Source of the DNA: Usitatibacter palustris
Lineage (GTDB): Bacteria > Pseudomonadota > Gammaproteobacteria > Burkholderiales > Usitatibacteraceae
DNA length: 64,000 nt
NCBI RefSeq assembly: GCF_013003985.1
Contig: NZ_CP053073.1
Location: 3,720,001-3,784,000 of the forward strand
Reading direction: 5' to 3'
Positions 57,263 to 64,000 of the stretch are shown in pieces. The position numbers and the translations under genes are program-made. How positions within the stretch are numbered: position 1 is the first letter of the stretch; each line of letters begins with the position of its first letter. Below the pieces are notes generated by a model, which was given only the letters and a program-made list of their open reading frames with translations, was not told the DNA's origin and searched no databases.

Positions 57263-58302
57263 ACACCACTTTCTTCGCGCGCATCGTGCTCGTTGCCGCC
57301 GCCGTGTGGTCGGTCGTGGTCGCGACCGACGCGCAGGCGCAAACGCGCACGAAGCCGCTGCGCATCTACGCGATCACGTTCCGCGGCATGACCGATGTCG
57401 AACGCGGGTTCCAGGACTACTTCGCCTCTCGCCGCATCCCGGTCGAGATCACCTTCAGGGACTTGAATCGCGACGCGTCGCGCATGCCCGGATTCATCGA
57501 CGAGATCCGCCGCACGCGGCCCGACCTCATCTACACCTGGGGCACGTCGGTGACGCTGGGCGTGGTGGGCCCGCACGACAAGCCCGATCCGTCCAAGTAC
57601 ATCACCGACATTCCGGTGGTCTTCACGCTCGTCGCCTCGCCCGTGCTCGCGAAGATCGTCCCCGATCTCAAGAACCCGGGCCGCAACGTGACCGGCGTCT
57701 TCCACGTGGCGCCCATCGAGGCGCAGATGCGTGCGATGGCTTCCTACCGCCCGTTCAAGTCGATCGGCATGCTCTACACGCCCACCGAGCAGAACTCCGT
57801 GGTGGTGGTCGACGAGGTGCGTGCCGTGGGCAAGAAGCTCGGCTTCACGGTGATCGCCTATCCCTTCCGGCTGGATGCGGAAAAGAAAGTGATCATCGAC
57901 GGCGCGCCCGAGATGGTCCGCCAGTTGAAGAACCACCAGCGGGTCGATTGGCTCTACCTTCCGCCCGATTCGTTCCTCGGCACGCAGACGAAGAAGGTGA
58001 TCATCCCCGCGGCGATGGAAGTCGGATTGCCCACCTTCGCATCGACCGAGCAGCTGATGGAGACGGGTGCGCTCACCGGCCTCGTGAGCCGCTACCACGC
58101 GATCGGCCAGTTCACGGCCTACAAGGTCGAGCAGATCCTGATCAACCGCGTGCCCGCGGACAAGATCCCGGTCGAGACCCTCACGCGCTTCTCGCTGCAG
58201 GTGAGGCTCGAGGTCGCGGAGGCGCTGAAGCTGCCGCCGCCGCTGCCGATGTTCAACTACGCCGAGTTGCTCGGCCCCGACGGGCAGGCCGCGACCAACT
58301 AG
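57259..58302 (+). CDS. ABC-type periplasmic binding protein (ABC_sub_bind family)
   Basis: A 347-residue secreted protein; the signal peptide ends DAQAQT. It belongs to the TrpX/YtmO-like ABC_sub_bind family (LIYTWGTSVTLGVVGPHD, IPVVFTLVASPVLAKIVPDL, NVTGVFHVAPIEAQMRAM, GLPTFASTEQLMETGALTGL). No ABC permease or ATPase is adjacent; instead it is coupled (ATGA) to the Cache-HAMP-MFS gene, so it probably presents a ligand to those sensors. Its stop overlaps the convergent gene by 4 bp. Confidence 0.9.
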   Translation: MNTTFFARIVLVAAAVWSVVVATDAQAQTRTKPLRIYAITFRGMTDVERGFQDYFASRRIPVEITFRDLNRDASRMPGFIDEIRRTRPDLIYTWGTSVTLGVVGPHDKPDPSKYITDIPVVFTLVASPVLAKIVPDLKNPGRNVTGVFHVAPIEAQMRAMASYRPFKSIGMLYTPTEQNSVVVVDEVRAVGKKLGFTVIAYPFRLDAEKKVIIDGAPEMVRQLKNHQRVDWLYLPPDSFLGTQTKKVIIPAAMEVGLPTFASTEQLMETGALTGLVSRYHAIGQFTAYKVEQILINRVPADKIPVETLTRFSLQVRLEVAEALKLPPPLPMFNYAELLGPDGQAATN

Positions 58303-59072
58303 CGGTCGCGCATCAGCGCGGCAAGCAGTTCGCCGACGATCTCCGCGGTATCTTCCGACTGCGATTTGAAAACGAGCAGCGTGTTGCCGACCGTGCGCTG
58401 CAGGCGCAGGCCTTCGGCATAGAGGTGGATCTCGGCCTGCGGCGAGTACGCGATGGCCGCCGCGGGCTTCATCCCGCTCTTGAAGATGAGCCGCTGGTTG
58501 GTGAGGATGAGGTAACCCTCGCCCTGGCTGCGCGCGCCGTCGAGCGGCATCCCCTGGACCTTCGCCGAGTTCGCCACGTAGGGCTTGCCCCACTTCACGG
58601 CCACGCCATCGCGCCCTGACGTCGTCGGGCGATCGAGCATTTCGACCTGCACCGCGTAGTGCGCGATCTCGCCGGGCTGGAACTGCACCTGGCGCAGCGC
58701 CGCGTTTTCCTTGGGCACCACCGGAATGCGGCCCTGGCGGATTTCGGTGAGCACGCGAAGCTTGGAGAGGTTCTGCTTGGTGCGATCGACCTGGTCGTCG
58801 CGCAGCGCGAGGAATTTCTGGATCTTCGCGAGCTCGGCGGCTTCACCGGCGCTCAGCTTGCCGCGCGCCTGCGCATCCTTGGCCGCGGTGTTGTAGATCT
58901 CGCGGCGAAGCACGGTCTTGTCGTCGCCCGCGTCCTCGATGCCGTGATCCTCGCGCAGCTTCTCGAGCTGGGCGGCCGTCTTGGGGGTGAGCGGTCCGGT
59001 CGCGAGCTTCTTCGCTTCTTCCCGGAACTCCGCCTTCTTCTTGTCGCCGCCGAACCAATCCTTGATGCCCAT
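58299..59072 (-). CDS. Conserved hypothetical protein of the signalling island
   Basis: A 257-residue soluble protein, not assigned to a family. The N-terminal 110 residues are charged helices (MGIKDWFGGDKKKAEFREEA, LRDDQVDRTKQNLSKLRVLT). The C-terminal half looks beta-rich, with a PH/GRAM-like stretch (EGYLILTNQRLIFKSGMKPA, then IAYSPQAEIHLYAEGLRLQR). No signal peptide is present. It lies 18 bp after the cyclase-FHA gene and is probably co-transcribed; a membrane- or ligand-binding accessory role is a guess. Confidence 0.7.
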   Translation of the reverse strand: MGIKDWFGGDKKKAEFREEAKKLATGPLTPKTAAQLEKLREDHGIEDAGDDKTVLRREIYNTAAKDAQARGKLSAGEAAELAKIQKFLALRDDQVDRTKQNLSKLRVLTEIRQGRIPVVPKENAALRQVQFQPGEIAHYAVQVEMLDRPTTSGRDGVAVKWGKPYVANSAKVQGMPLDGARSQGEGYLILTNQRLIFKSGMKPAAAIAYSPQAEIHLYAEGLRLQRTVGNTLLVFKSQSEDTAEIVGELLAALMRDR

Positions 59073-59090
59073 CCGTCCTCCAATGTGGAA

Positions 59091-59981
59091 CTACTCGCAG
59101 TGGTATTGCACGATCTCCGTGGCGCCGTCGAGGGAGTGGCCCAGCGTGATCGAGCCCTTCCCGCGCAGCATCGCTTCCTCGCGTCGCAGGATCACCGGCG
59201 GTTCGCCGTCGACGGTGATCCAGGTTCCGTTGGCACTCCGGTCGATCACGATGAATTTGTTCTGGCGTTGCTCGACCTCGCAGTGCGCGCGCGAGGCCAT
59301 GCGGTCGGGAATCACGAGGTCGGCGGTCGCGTCGCGGCCGAGCACGAGCGAGCGGCAGTCGAGCGGCAGGCGGATGGTCTTCTCGCCGTAGACCAGGCGC
59401 AACACCGCGGCGCTGGACGTGCGCGCAGTCGTGCGCGTGGCAAGCGTGGTCTCGTCGTCCGTGCCCGACCACAGGACCTCGCAGATGCTGACCTCTTCGG
59501 CCTTGCCCTTCACGGGAATGGAATAGAGGCGGCGGCAATCCATCTTGAGCAGCGGCTCGAGGAGGTTCACGGTCTCGAGCGAGGTGATGATCTGGTTGCG
59601 CGCGGCCATCTCGGTCAGGCGCGAGGCGAGGTTCACGGTGTCGCCGAAGATGTCGCCCTCGCGCTCGACGATGGGCCCGAAGTGCAGGCCGATGCGCACG
59701 CCCATGCGAACGTTGCCCACGGGAGCGAGCTCGCTGAGATCCGTTTGCATCTCGACGGCGGCGCGCGCGGCGTCGGTTCCCTGCGAGAACACGCTCATGA
59801 CCTCGTCGCCGATCGTCTTGATCACGCGCCCCTGGTGCTTGAGCGTGATCGAAGCGAACAGCTTGACGCACATGTCGATGGCCGCGTGCGCGGCGGAGTC
59901 TCCCACGGCTTCGTAGAGCTTCGTGCTGCCGCTCACGTCGGCAAACAGCACGCAGCCCCTGGCCTGTTCCTGGTCCTGCAT
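59091..59981 (-). CDS. Class III nucleotide cyclase with FHA domain
   Basis: A 296-residue protein. Residues 1-165 form a class III adenylate/guanylate cyclase domain ([17 protein letters not shown] with metal Asp, [12 protein letters not shown] with the second Asp, [20 protein letters not shown] and LASRL). Residues about 195-290 are an FHA domain ([33 protein letters not shown]). FHA domains bind phosphothreonine; the Ser/Thr kinase in the same island carries T-x-x-D motifs in its N-terminal tail, so kinase-to-cyclase signalling is likely. Cyclase output (cAMP or cGMP) cannot be fixed from these motifs. Confidence 0.9.
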   Translation of the reverse strand: MQDQEQARGCVLFADVSGSTKLYEAVGDSAAHAAIDMCVKLFASITLKHQGRVIKTIGDEVMSVFSQGTDAARAAVEMQTDLSELAPVGNVRMGVRIGLHFGPIVEREGDIFGDTVNLASRLTEMAARNQIITSLETVNLLEPLLKMDCRRLYSIPVKGKAEEVSICEVLWSGTDDETTLATRTTARTSSAAVLRLVYGEKTIRLPLDCRSLVLGRDATADLVIPDRMASRAHCEVEQRQNKFIVIDRSANGTWITVDGEPPVILRREEAMLRGKGSITLGHSLDGATEIVQYHCE

Positions 59982-60042
59982 TCACCCCCCGGTCGGAATT
60001 CGTTCGTCCCGCTCTCTCCGGAACGGCAAAAGTTTGCCACAA

Positions 60043-60597
60043 CTACCGCTTCAACCGCTCCATGAAATCCTTGCGGAACTTGGCGACCTTGGGCTCGATG
60101 ACAAAGCTGCAATACGGATTTGCGGTGCCCACGCGAGCGAAATACTCCTGGTGGTAGTCCTCGGCCTGGTAGAAACGCGACGCAGCCGTTACCTCTGTAA
60201 CGACGGGATCGCGCCAGAGCTTCTGCTGCGAGAGCCGCGCGATCACTTCGCGCGCGGCCTTCTCCTGTTCCGGCGTATGGAAGAAGATCGCGGACCGGTA
60301 TTGGGTGCCGACGTCGTTGCCCTGGCGATTGAGCGTGGTCGGATCGTGGACCGCGAAGAACACGGCGAGCAGGTCGCGATACGAAAGCACGGCCGGATCG
60401 AACGTCACGCGGATGACTTCCGCGTGGCCCGTGCGGCCTGTGCAGATGTCGTCGTACGTGGGGTTCTCCTTGGAGCCGCCCATGTAGCCCGACTCCACCG
60501 CTTCGACGCCCTTCAGCTGGTCGAAGACGGCCTCGACACACCAGAAACATCCGCCCGCGAGCGTGGCGACTTCGCGGACTTTCCCTTCCTCAGCCAT
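60043..60597 (-). CDS. msrA: Peptide-methionine (S)-S-oxide reductase MsrA
   Basis: A 184-residue MsrA. The active site is [18 protein letters not shown] (catalytic Cys about 18), with [32 protein letters not shown] and [14 protein letters not shown]. It repairs oxidised methionine. No resolving Cys cluster is seen near the C-terminus other than NPYCSF. It diverges from nrdJ. Confidence 0.95.
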   Translation of the reverse strand: MAEEGKVREVATLAGGCFWCVEAVFDQLKGVEAVESGYMGGSKENPTYDDICTGRTGHAEVIRVTFDPAVLSYRDLLAVFFAVHDPTTLNRQGNDVGTQYRSAIFFHTPEQEKAAREVIARLSQQKLWRDPVVTEVTAASRFYQAEDYHQEYFARVGTANPYCSFVIEPKVAKFRKDFMERLKR

Positions 60598-60645
60598 GTT
60601 TTTGCTCCTAAACTATGTGATTGCCCGCGGGTCCAACCCTTTCGG

Positions 60646-63600
60646 ATGACGCCCAGCGACCTTCATGCAGCCAGTCTAACCGCCACCGGGACCCCTGCCC
60701 CGCAGGAGATCTCCGGCGAGGTGCTGCTCGAGAAATACGCGAAAGGCGCCGAACGGACGCAGCGCGACGTGCGCCTGCGCGTGGCCAAGGCGCTGGCCGC
60801 GCGCGAGAAGGACGCCGACCGCGCGAAGTGGGAAGAGCGCTTCCTCGCCGCCCAGGAAGCGGGCTTCATCCCTGCGGGACGCATCGCCTCGGCCGCGGGC
60901 ACTTCGCTCACCGCCACGCTGATCAATTGCTTCGTGCAACCCGTGGGCGATTCCATCACCGAACTGGTCGATGGCCGCCCGGGCATCTACACCGCGCTCG
61001 CTGAAGCCGCCGAGACCATGCGCCGCGGCGGCGGCGTGGGCTACGACTTCTCCTCGATCCGTCCCGAGGGCGCCTTCGTCCACGGGACCGCCTCGCGCGC
61101 GAGCGGGCCGGTCTCGTACATGCGCGTGTTCGATCGTTCCTGCGAAACCGTGGAATCCGCGGGCGCGCGGCGCGGCGCGCAGATGGGCGTGCTGCGCTGC
61201 GACCATCCCGACATCGAAACCTTCATCCACGCGAAAGATGAAGGCGACCTCGCCAATTTCAACATCTCGGTGGGCGTGACCGACGACTTCATGCGCGCGG
61301 TGGAGGCCGATGCCCCCGTGGAGCTCGTGCACAAGGCCGAGCCGTCGCAGGCCGTGAAGGATGCGGGCGCATACAAGCGCGGCGACGGCCTGTGGGTCTA
61401 CCGCAAGGTCGCGGCGCGCGAGATCTGGGGCCAGGTGATGCGCTCGACGTACGACCATGCGGAGCCGGGCGTGGTGTTCCTCGACCGCATGAACCGCGAC
61501 AACAACCTGCACTACTGCGAGACGATCGAGTCGACGAACCCTTGCGTGACCGCAGACACGTGGGTCATGACGTCTGACGGTCCGCGGCAGGTATCGGAGC
61601 TGCTCGACACGCCCTTCGAGGCAGTCGTGGGCGGGCGCGCGTACCAAACAGTTTCGACTGGCTTTTTCAAGACGGGAACGAAGCCGGTGTATCGACTTCG
61701 CACTCGCGAGGGCCATTCGGTTCGCCTCACTGCCGATCACCCCGTCCTTCGTGTCTGGCATTCGACGCGCTATCGACTCGAGAGCGAGTGGGCCGCCGCC
61801 AGCGAACTGAAGTCGGGCGACCAGATTGGCATTCACAACCATCGGGAGACGGTGCGATGGGAGGGCGCGCATTCGTTCCAGGAAGGCTACCTCGTCGGGC
61901 TGCTTGTCGGGGATGGCCATCTCCACAAGGAAGGCGCCGTGCTCGGTGCATGGGATCCCGACTTCGCACGAGAGGCTAACGGCGGCGTTCGGCTGTCGCC
62001 GGGCGTCGCATCAATGATGCAAGCGGCTTACGACGCCGCATGCACCCTGCCCCATCGCGCGGATTTCTCGGGATGGGTTGAGGTTCCTCGTACGCGAGGG
62101 CATTTCAGGCTTCAACTCGCATCGTTGCGCGACCTTGCCGGGGAACTCGGGATGGTTATCGGCCACAAGAAGGTCACGGCGGCCATCGAGCGAACGTCAT
62201 CGCGTTTTCATCAGGGATTTCTTCGTGGTTTCTTCGATGCCGATGGATCCGTACAAGGCTCGCAGGAGAAAGGCGTATCTGTGCGCTTGGGACAGGTAAG
62301 CCTGCCGTGCCTCGAGGCAGTGCAGCGGATGCTGCTGCGACTGGGCATCGCATCCACCATCTATAAGGATCGGAAGGCTGCTGGTGAAGGACTCTTCCCG
62401 GATGGACGGGGTGGCCATCGCCTGTATCCAACGCAAACGGCGCATGAACTCGTGATTAGCGGCCAGAACATCGCGCGCTTCGCCGACGTCATCGGCTTTT
62501 CGGATGTAGAGAAGCAGGAGCGGCTCGATGCATCGTTGGCAGGCTACGTCAGGACGCTGAATCGGGAACGGTTTTTGGCGACTTTCGAGTCGCTCACTCC
62601 GGAAGGAGTCGAGGATGTGTTTGATGTCGAGGTATCGGACGTTCATGCGTTCGATGCCAATGGCTTGTACGTGCACAACTGCTCCGAGCAGCCCCTGCCC
62701 CCGTACGGCTGCTGCTGCCTCGGCTCGATCGACCTCGTGCGTTTCGTGCGCGAGCCCTTCGCCGCCAACGCGAGCTTCGACTTCGCGGCCTTCGCGCAGA
62801 ACGTGGCGGTGAGCGTGCGCATGCTCGACAACGTGCTCGATGTCACGCCCTGGCCGCTGGATGCGCAGCGCGCCGAGGCCATGGCCAAGCGGCGCGTGGG
62901 CCTCGGGTTCACGGGGCTGGGCGATGCGCTGCTGATGCTGCGCCTGCGCTACGACACGCAGGAGGCGCGCGACATGGCGGCCCGCATCTCGGAAGCGATG
63001 CGCGACGCGGCGTACGAAGCATCGGTGGAGCTCGCGAAGGAGCGCGGCGCGTTCCCGCTCTTCAATGCCGACCTCTACCTCTCGGGCGGCAATTTCGCTT
63101 CGCGCCTGCCCGCGGCGTTGAAGGAACGCATTCGCAAGCACGGCCTGCGCAACTCGCACCTGCTCTCGATCGCGCCCACCGGCACGATCAGCCTCGCCTT
63201 TGCCGACAACGCCTCCAACGGCATCGAGCCGCCGTTCTCGTGGACCTACACGCGCAGGAAGCGCATGCGCGACGGCACGCACAAGGAGTTCCGCGTCGAG
63301 GATCACGCGTGGCGCCGCTATCGCCATGCGCACGGCGCGAACGCGCCGCTGCCCGCGTACTTCGTCACCGCGCTCGAGATCTCCGCGCAATCGCACATGC
63401 AGATGGTCGCCGCCGTGGCGCCGTTCATCGACACGAGCATTTCGAAGACGGTGAACGTGCCCGAGGACTATCCGTACAAGGACTTCGAAGGTCTCTACCT
63501 TTCCGCTTGGAAGGCGGGCCTCAAGGGGCTCGCCACCTATCGGCCCAATGACGTGATCGGCGCCGTGCTGACCGCAACACCCGCACCCGCCACCGCGCCC

Positions 63601-64000
63601 GCGGTGCCGGCGGCGCCCGCGCCCACCGCGACCGATGGCGCGAACCACCGCCTCGCGATCAAGAAGTTGCCCGAGCCCGTGCTCGCGAGCCTGCGCTGGC
63701 CGGGCCGGCCCGAGCTGCCCGAAGGCAACCCGGCGTGGACGTACATGATCGACTCACCCTTCGGCCGCTTCGCGCTCTTCGTGGGCCACGTCGAAGGCGA
63801 GGATGCGCGCGCGTTCCCGTTCGAGGTGTGGGTCAACGGCGCCGAGCAACCGCGCGGCCTGGGTGCCGTGGCGAAGACGCTCTCGATGGACATGCGCGCC
63901 AACGACCGCGCGTGGCTGCGCATGAAGCTCGAGGCACTCGCGCAGACGGCGGGGGACGACGCGTTCGAGATGCGCTTCCCGCCCAACGGGGAAGTGAAGG
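60646..64000 (+). CDS. nrdJ: Class II (adenosylcobalamin-dependent) ribonucleotide reductase, intein-containing, 3' end beyond window
   Basis: The frame runs open from ATG 60646 to the right edge (1118 codons seen). Extein part 1 (residues 1-299) has [28 protein letters not shown] and the substrate-site ESTNP. A 379-residue intein follows, and extein part 2 resumes [18 protein letters not shown], then [32 protein letters not shown] and [11 protein letters not shown]. These are class II NrdJ marks; no NrdB partner is adjacent. The protein reduces ribonucleotides in aerobic or anaerobic conditions using B12. Function requires intein splicing. No cobalamin riboswitch fits the short gap to msrA. 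Confidence 0.93.
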   Translation, partial: MTPSDLHAASLTATGTPAPQEISGEVLLEKYAKGAERTQRDVRLRVAKALAAREKDADRAKWEERFLAAQEAGFIPAGRIASAAGTSLTATLINCFVQPVGDSITELVDGRPGIYTALAEAAETMRRGGGVGYDFSSIRPEGAFVHGTASRASGPVSYMRVFDRSCETVESAGARRGAQMGVLRCDHPDIETFIHAKDEGDLANFNISVGVTDDFMRAVEADAPVELVHKAEPSQAVKDAGAYKRGDGLWVYRKVAAREIWGQVMRSTYDHAEPGVVFLDRMNRDNNLHYCETIESTNPCVTADTWVMTSDGPRQVSELLDTPFEAVVGGRAYQTVSTGFFKTGTKPVYRLRTREGHSVRLTADHPVLRVWHSTRYRLESEWAAASELKSGDQIGIHNHRETVRWEGAHSFQEGYLVGLLVGDGHLHKEGAVLGAWDPDFAREANGGVRLSPGVASMMQAAYDAACTLPHRADFSGWVEVPRTRGHFRLQLASLRDLAGELGMVIGHKKVTAAIERTSSRFHQGFLRGFFDADGSVQGSQEKGVSVRLGQVSLPCLEAVQRMLLRLGIASTIYKDRKAAGEGLFPDGRGGHRLYPTQTAHELVISGQNIARFADVIGFSDVEKQERLDASLAGYVRTLNRERFLATFESLTPEGVEDVFDVEVSDVHAFDANGLYVHNCSEQPLPPYGCCCLGSIDLVRFVREPFAANASFDFAAFAQNVAVSVRMLDNVLDVTPWPLDAQRAEAMAKRRVGLGFTGLGDALLMLRLRYDTQEARDMAARISEAMRDAAYEASVELAKERGAFPLFNADLYLSGGNFASRLPAALKERIRKHGLRNSHLLSIAPTGTISLAFADNASNGIEPPFSWTYTRRKRMRDGTHKEFRVEDHAWRRYRHAHGANAPLPAYFVTALEISAQSHMQMVAAVAPFIDTSISKTVNVPEDYPYKDFEGLYLSAWKAGLKGLATYRPNDVIGAVLTATPAPATAPAVPAAPAPTATDGANHRLAIKKLPEPVLASLRWPGRPELPEGNPAWTYMIDSPFGRFALFVGHVEGEDARAFPFEVWVNGAEQPRGLGAVAKTLSMDMRANDRAWLRMKLEALAQTAGDDAFEMRFPPNGEVK
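61543..62679 (+). other. Intein with LAGLIDADG homing endonuclease inside NrdJ
   Basis: This in-frame insertion of 379 residues splits NP|CSEQ. It begins with Cys ([13 protein letters not shown], block A) and has the TXXH of block B in [10 protein letters not shown]. The two LAGLIDADG motifs are [13 protein letters not shown] and [13 protein letters not shown]. Block F is [18 protein letters not shown], and it ends VHN before the extein Cys. All splicing residues are present, so it should be active. Its codons are visibly less GC-biased (TTT, CTT, GTA and CGA are frequent) than the flanking gene, which suggests recent horizontal arrival. Confidence 0.95.

Noticed and set aside
60598-60645. 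Cobalamin riboswitch before the B12-dependent reductase
   Set aside because: The gap to msrA is under 50 bp, far too short for the aptamer, and no B12 box is visible.
1-64000. CRISPR arrays, tRNA/rRNA genes, insertion sequences, prophage genes
   Set aside because: No regularly spaced direct repeats, no tRNA T-loop/acceptor patterns and no transposase or integrase motifs were noticed on either strand.

Overview
The window is GC-rich, densely packed chromosomal DNA from a Gram-negative bacterium, most likely a betaproteobacterium (Burkholderiales, Nitrosomonadales or Usitatibacter-like). This placement rests on GC-biased codons, UbiB, HemJ-like and DsbD-type proteins, LytTR two-component systems and a class II ribonucleotide reductase. 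I saw no tRNA, rRNA, CRISPR array, transposase or phage genes. Both ends cut through genes: a secreted Calx-beta protein at the left edge and an intein-bearing ribonucleotide reductase at the right edge.

Layout. 1-5.7 kb: secreted coiled-coil/Calx-beta protein, a divergent LuxR regulator with a palindromic operator candidate, and an ECF42-type sigma factor coupled to two YCII/DGPF genes. 5.6-11.3 kb: non-homologous end-joining block (MerR-TPR protein, Ku, an XRE protein, a 65-bp-arm palindrome, LigD) with a divergent DUF72 gene. 11.3-15.6 kb: YCII plus GyrI-like genes, then methanethiol oxidase, SCO and AidB-like acyl-CoA dehydrogenase in one overlapping operon. 15.7-23.3 kb: cNMP-thioredoxin-reductase fusion, TspO, 23S rRNA methyltransferase, HemJ-like protein, then DsbD, redoxin and YHS lipoprotein. 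23.3-31.3 kb: secreted beta-propeller protein, CadC-like regulator, orphan HigA-like gene with its own palindrome, and a minus-strand operon (gamma carbonic anhydrase, VanZ, ferredoxin, hydrolase, JmjC-like cupin).

31.5-38.4 kb is the most unusual part. Two LytS/LytR-type kinase-regulator pairs sit in tandem. Directly upstream are three small paralogous single-pass membrane proteins. Each has a promoter with two 9-bp boxes exactly 21 bp apart and exactly 32 bp from a TAGATT -10 box, the geometry expected of LytTR binding sites. A further 36-residue membrane protein lies in front of the first kinase. The gene-free stretch 37208-37620 holds one of these promoters, a 40-bp inverted repeat and a terminator. 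The stretch 36614-36976 holds one doubtful short ORF and a terminator.

38.4-45.2 kb: two sodium:solute symporters (one frameshifted, the other apparently starting at CTG) and a complete sugar/glycerol-phosphate type ABC importer. 45.2-50.5 kb: class D beta-lactamase, endonuclease/phosphatase-fold protein, O-methyltransferase, SDR, UbiB and a phosphoglycerate-mutase-fold protein. 50.5-60 kb: a signalling island of a Ser/Thr kinase with C-terminal Cache-HAMP, a two-TM sensor, a Cache-HAMP-MFS fusion, a periplasmic binding protein, a hypothetical protein and a cyclase-FHA protein. 60-64 kb: MsrA and NrdJ interrupted by a 379-residue LAGLIDADG intein.

A dispersed hairpin repeat (arms like CTGTCATCCTGAGG...CGAAGGACCTGCT) occurs at least six times, always within about 40 bp of a gene's 3' end. 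One copy appears to have replaced the end of the AidB-like gene and another carries a five-copy 15-bp tandem expansion.
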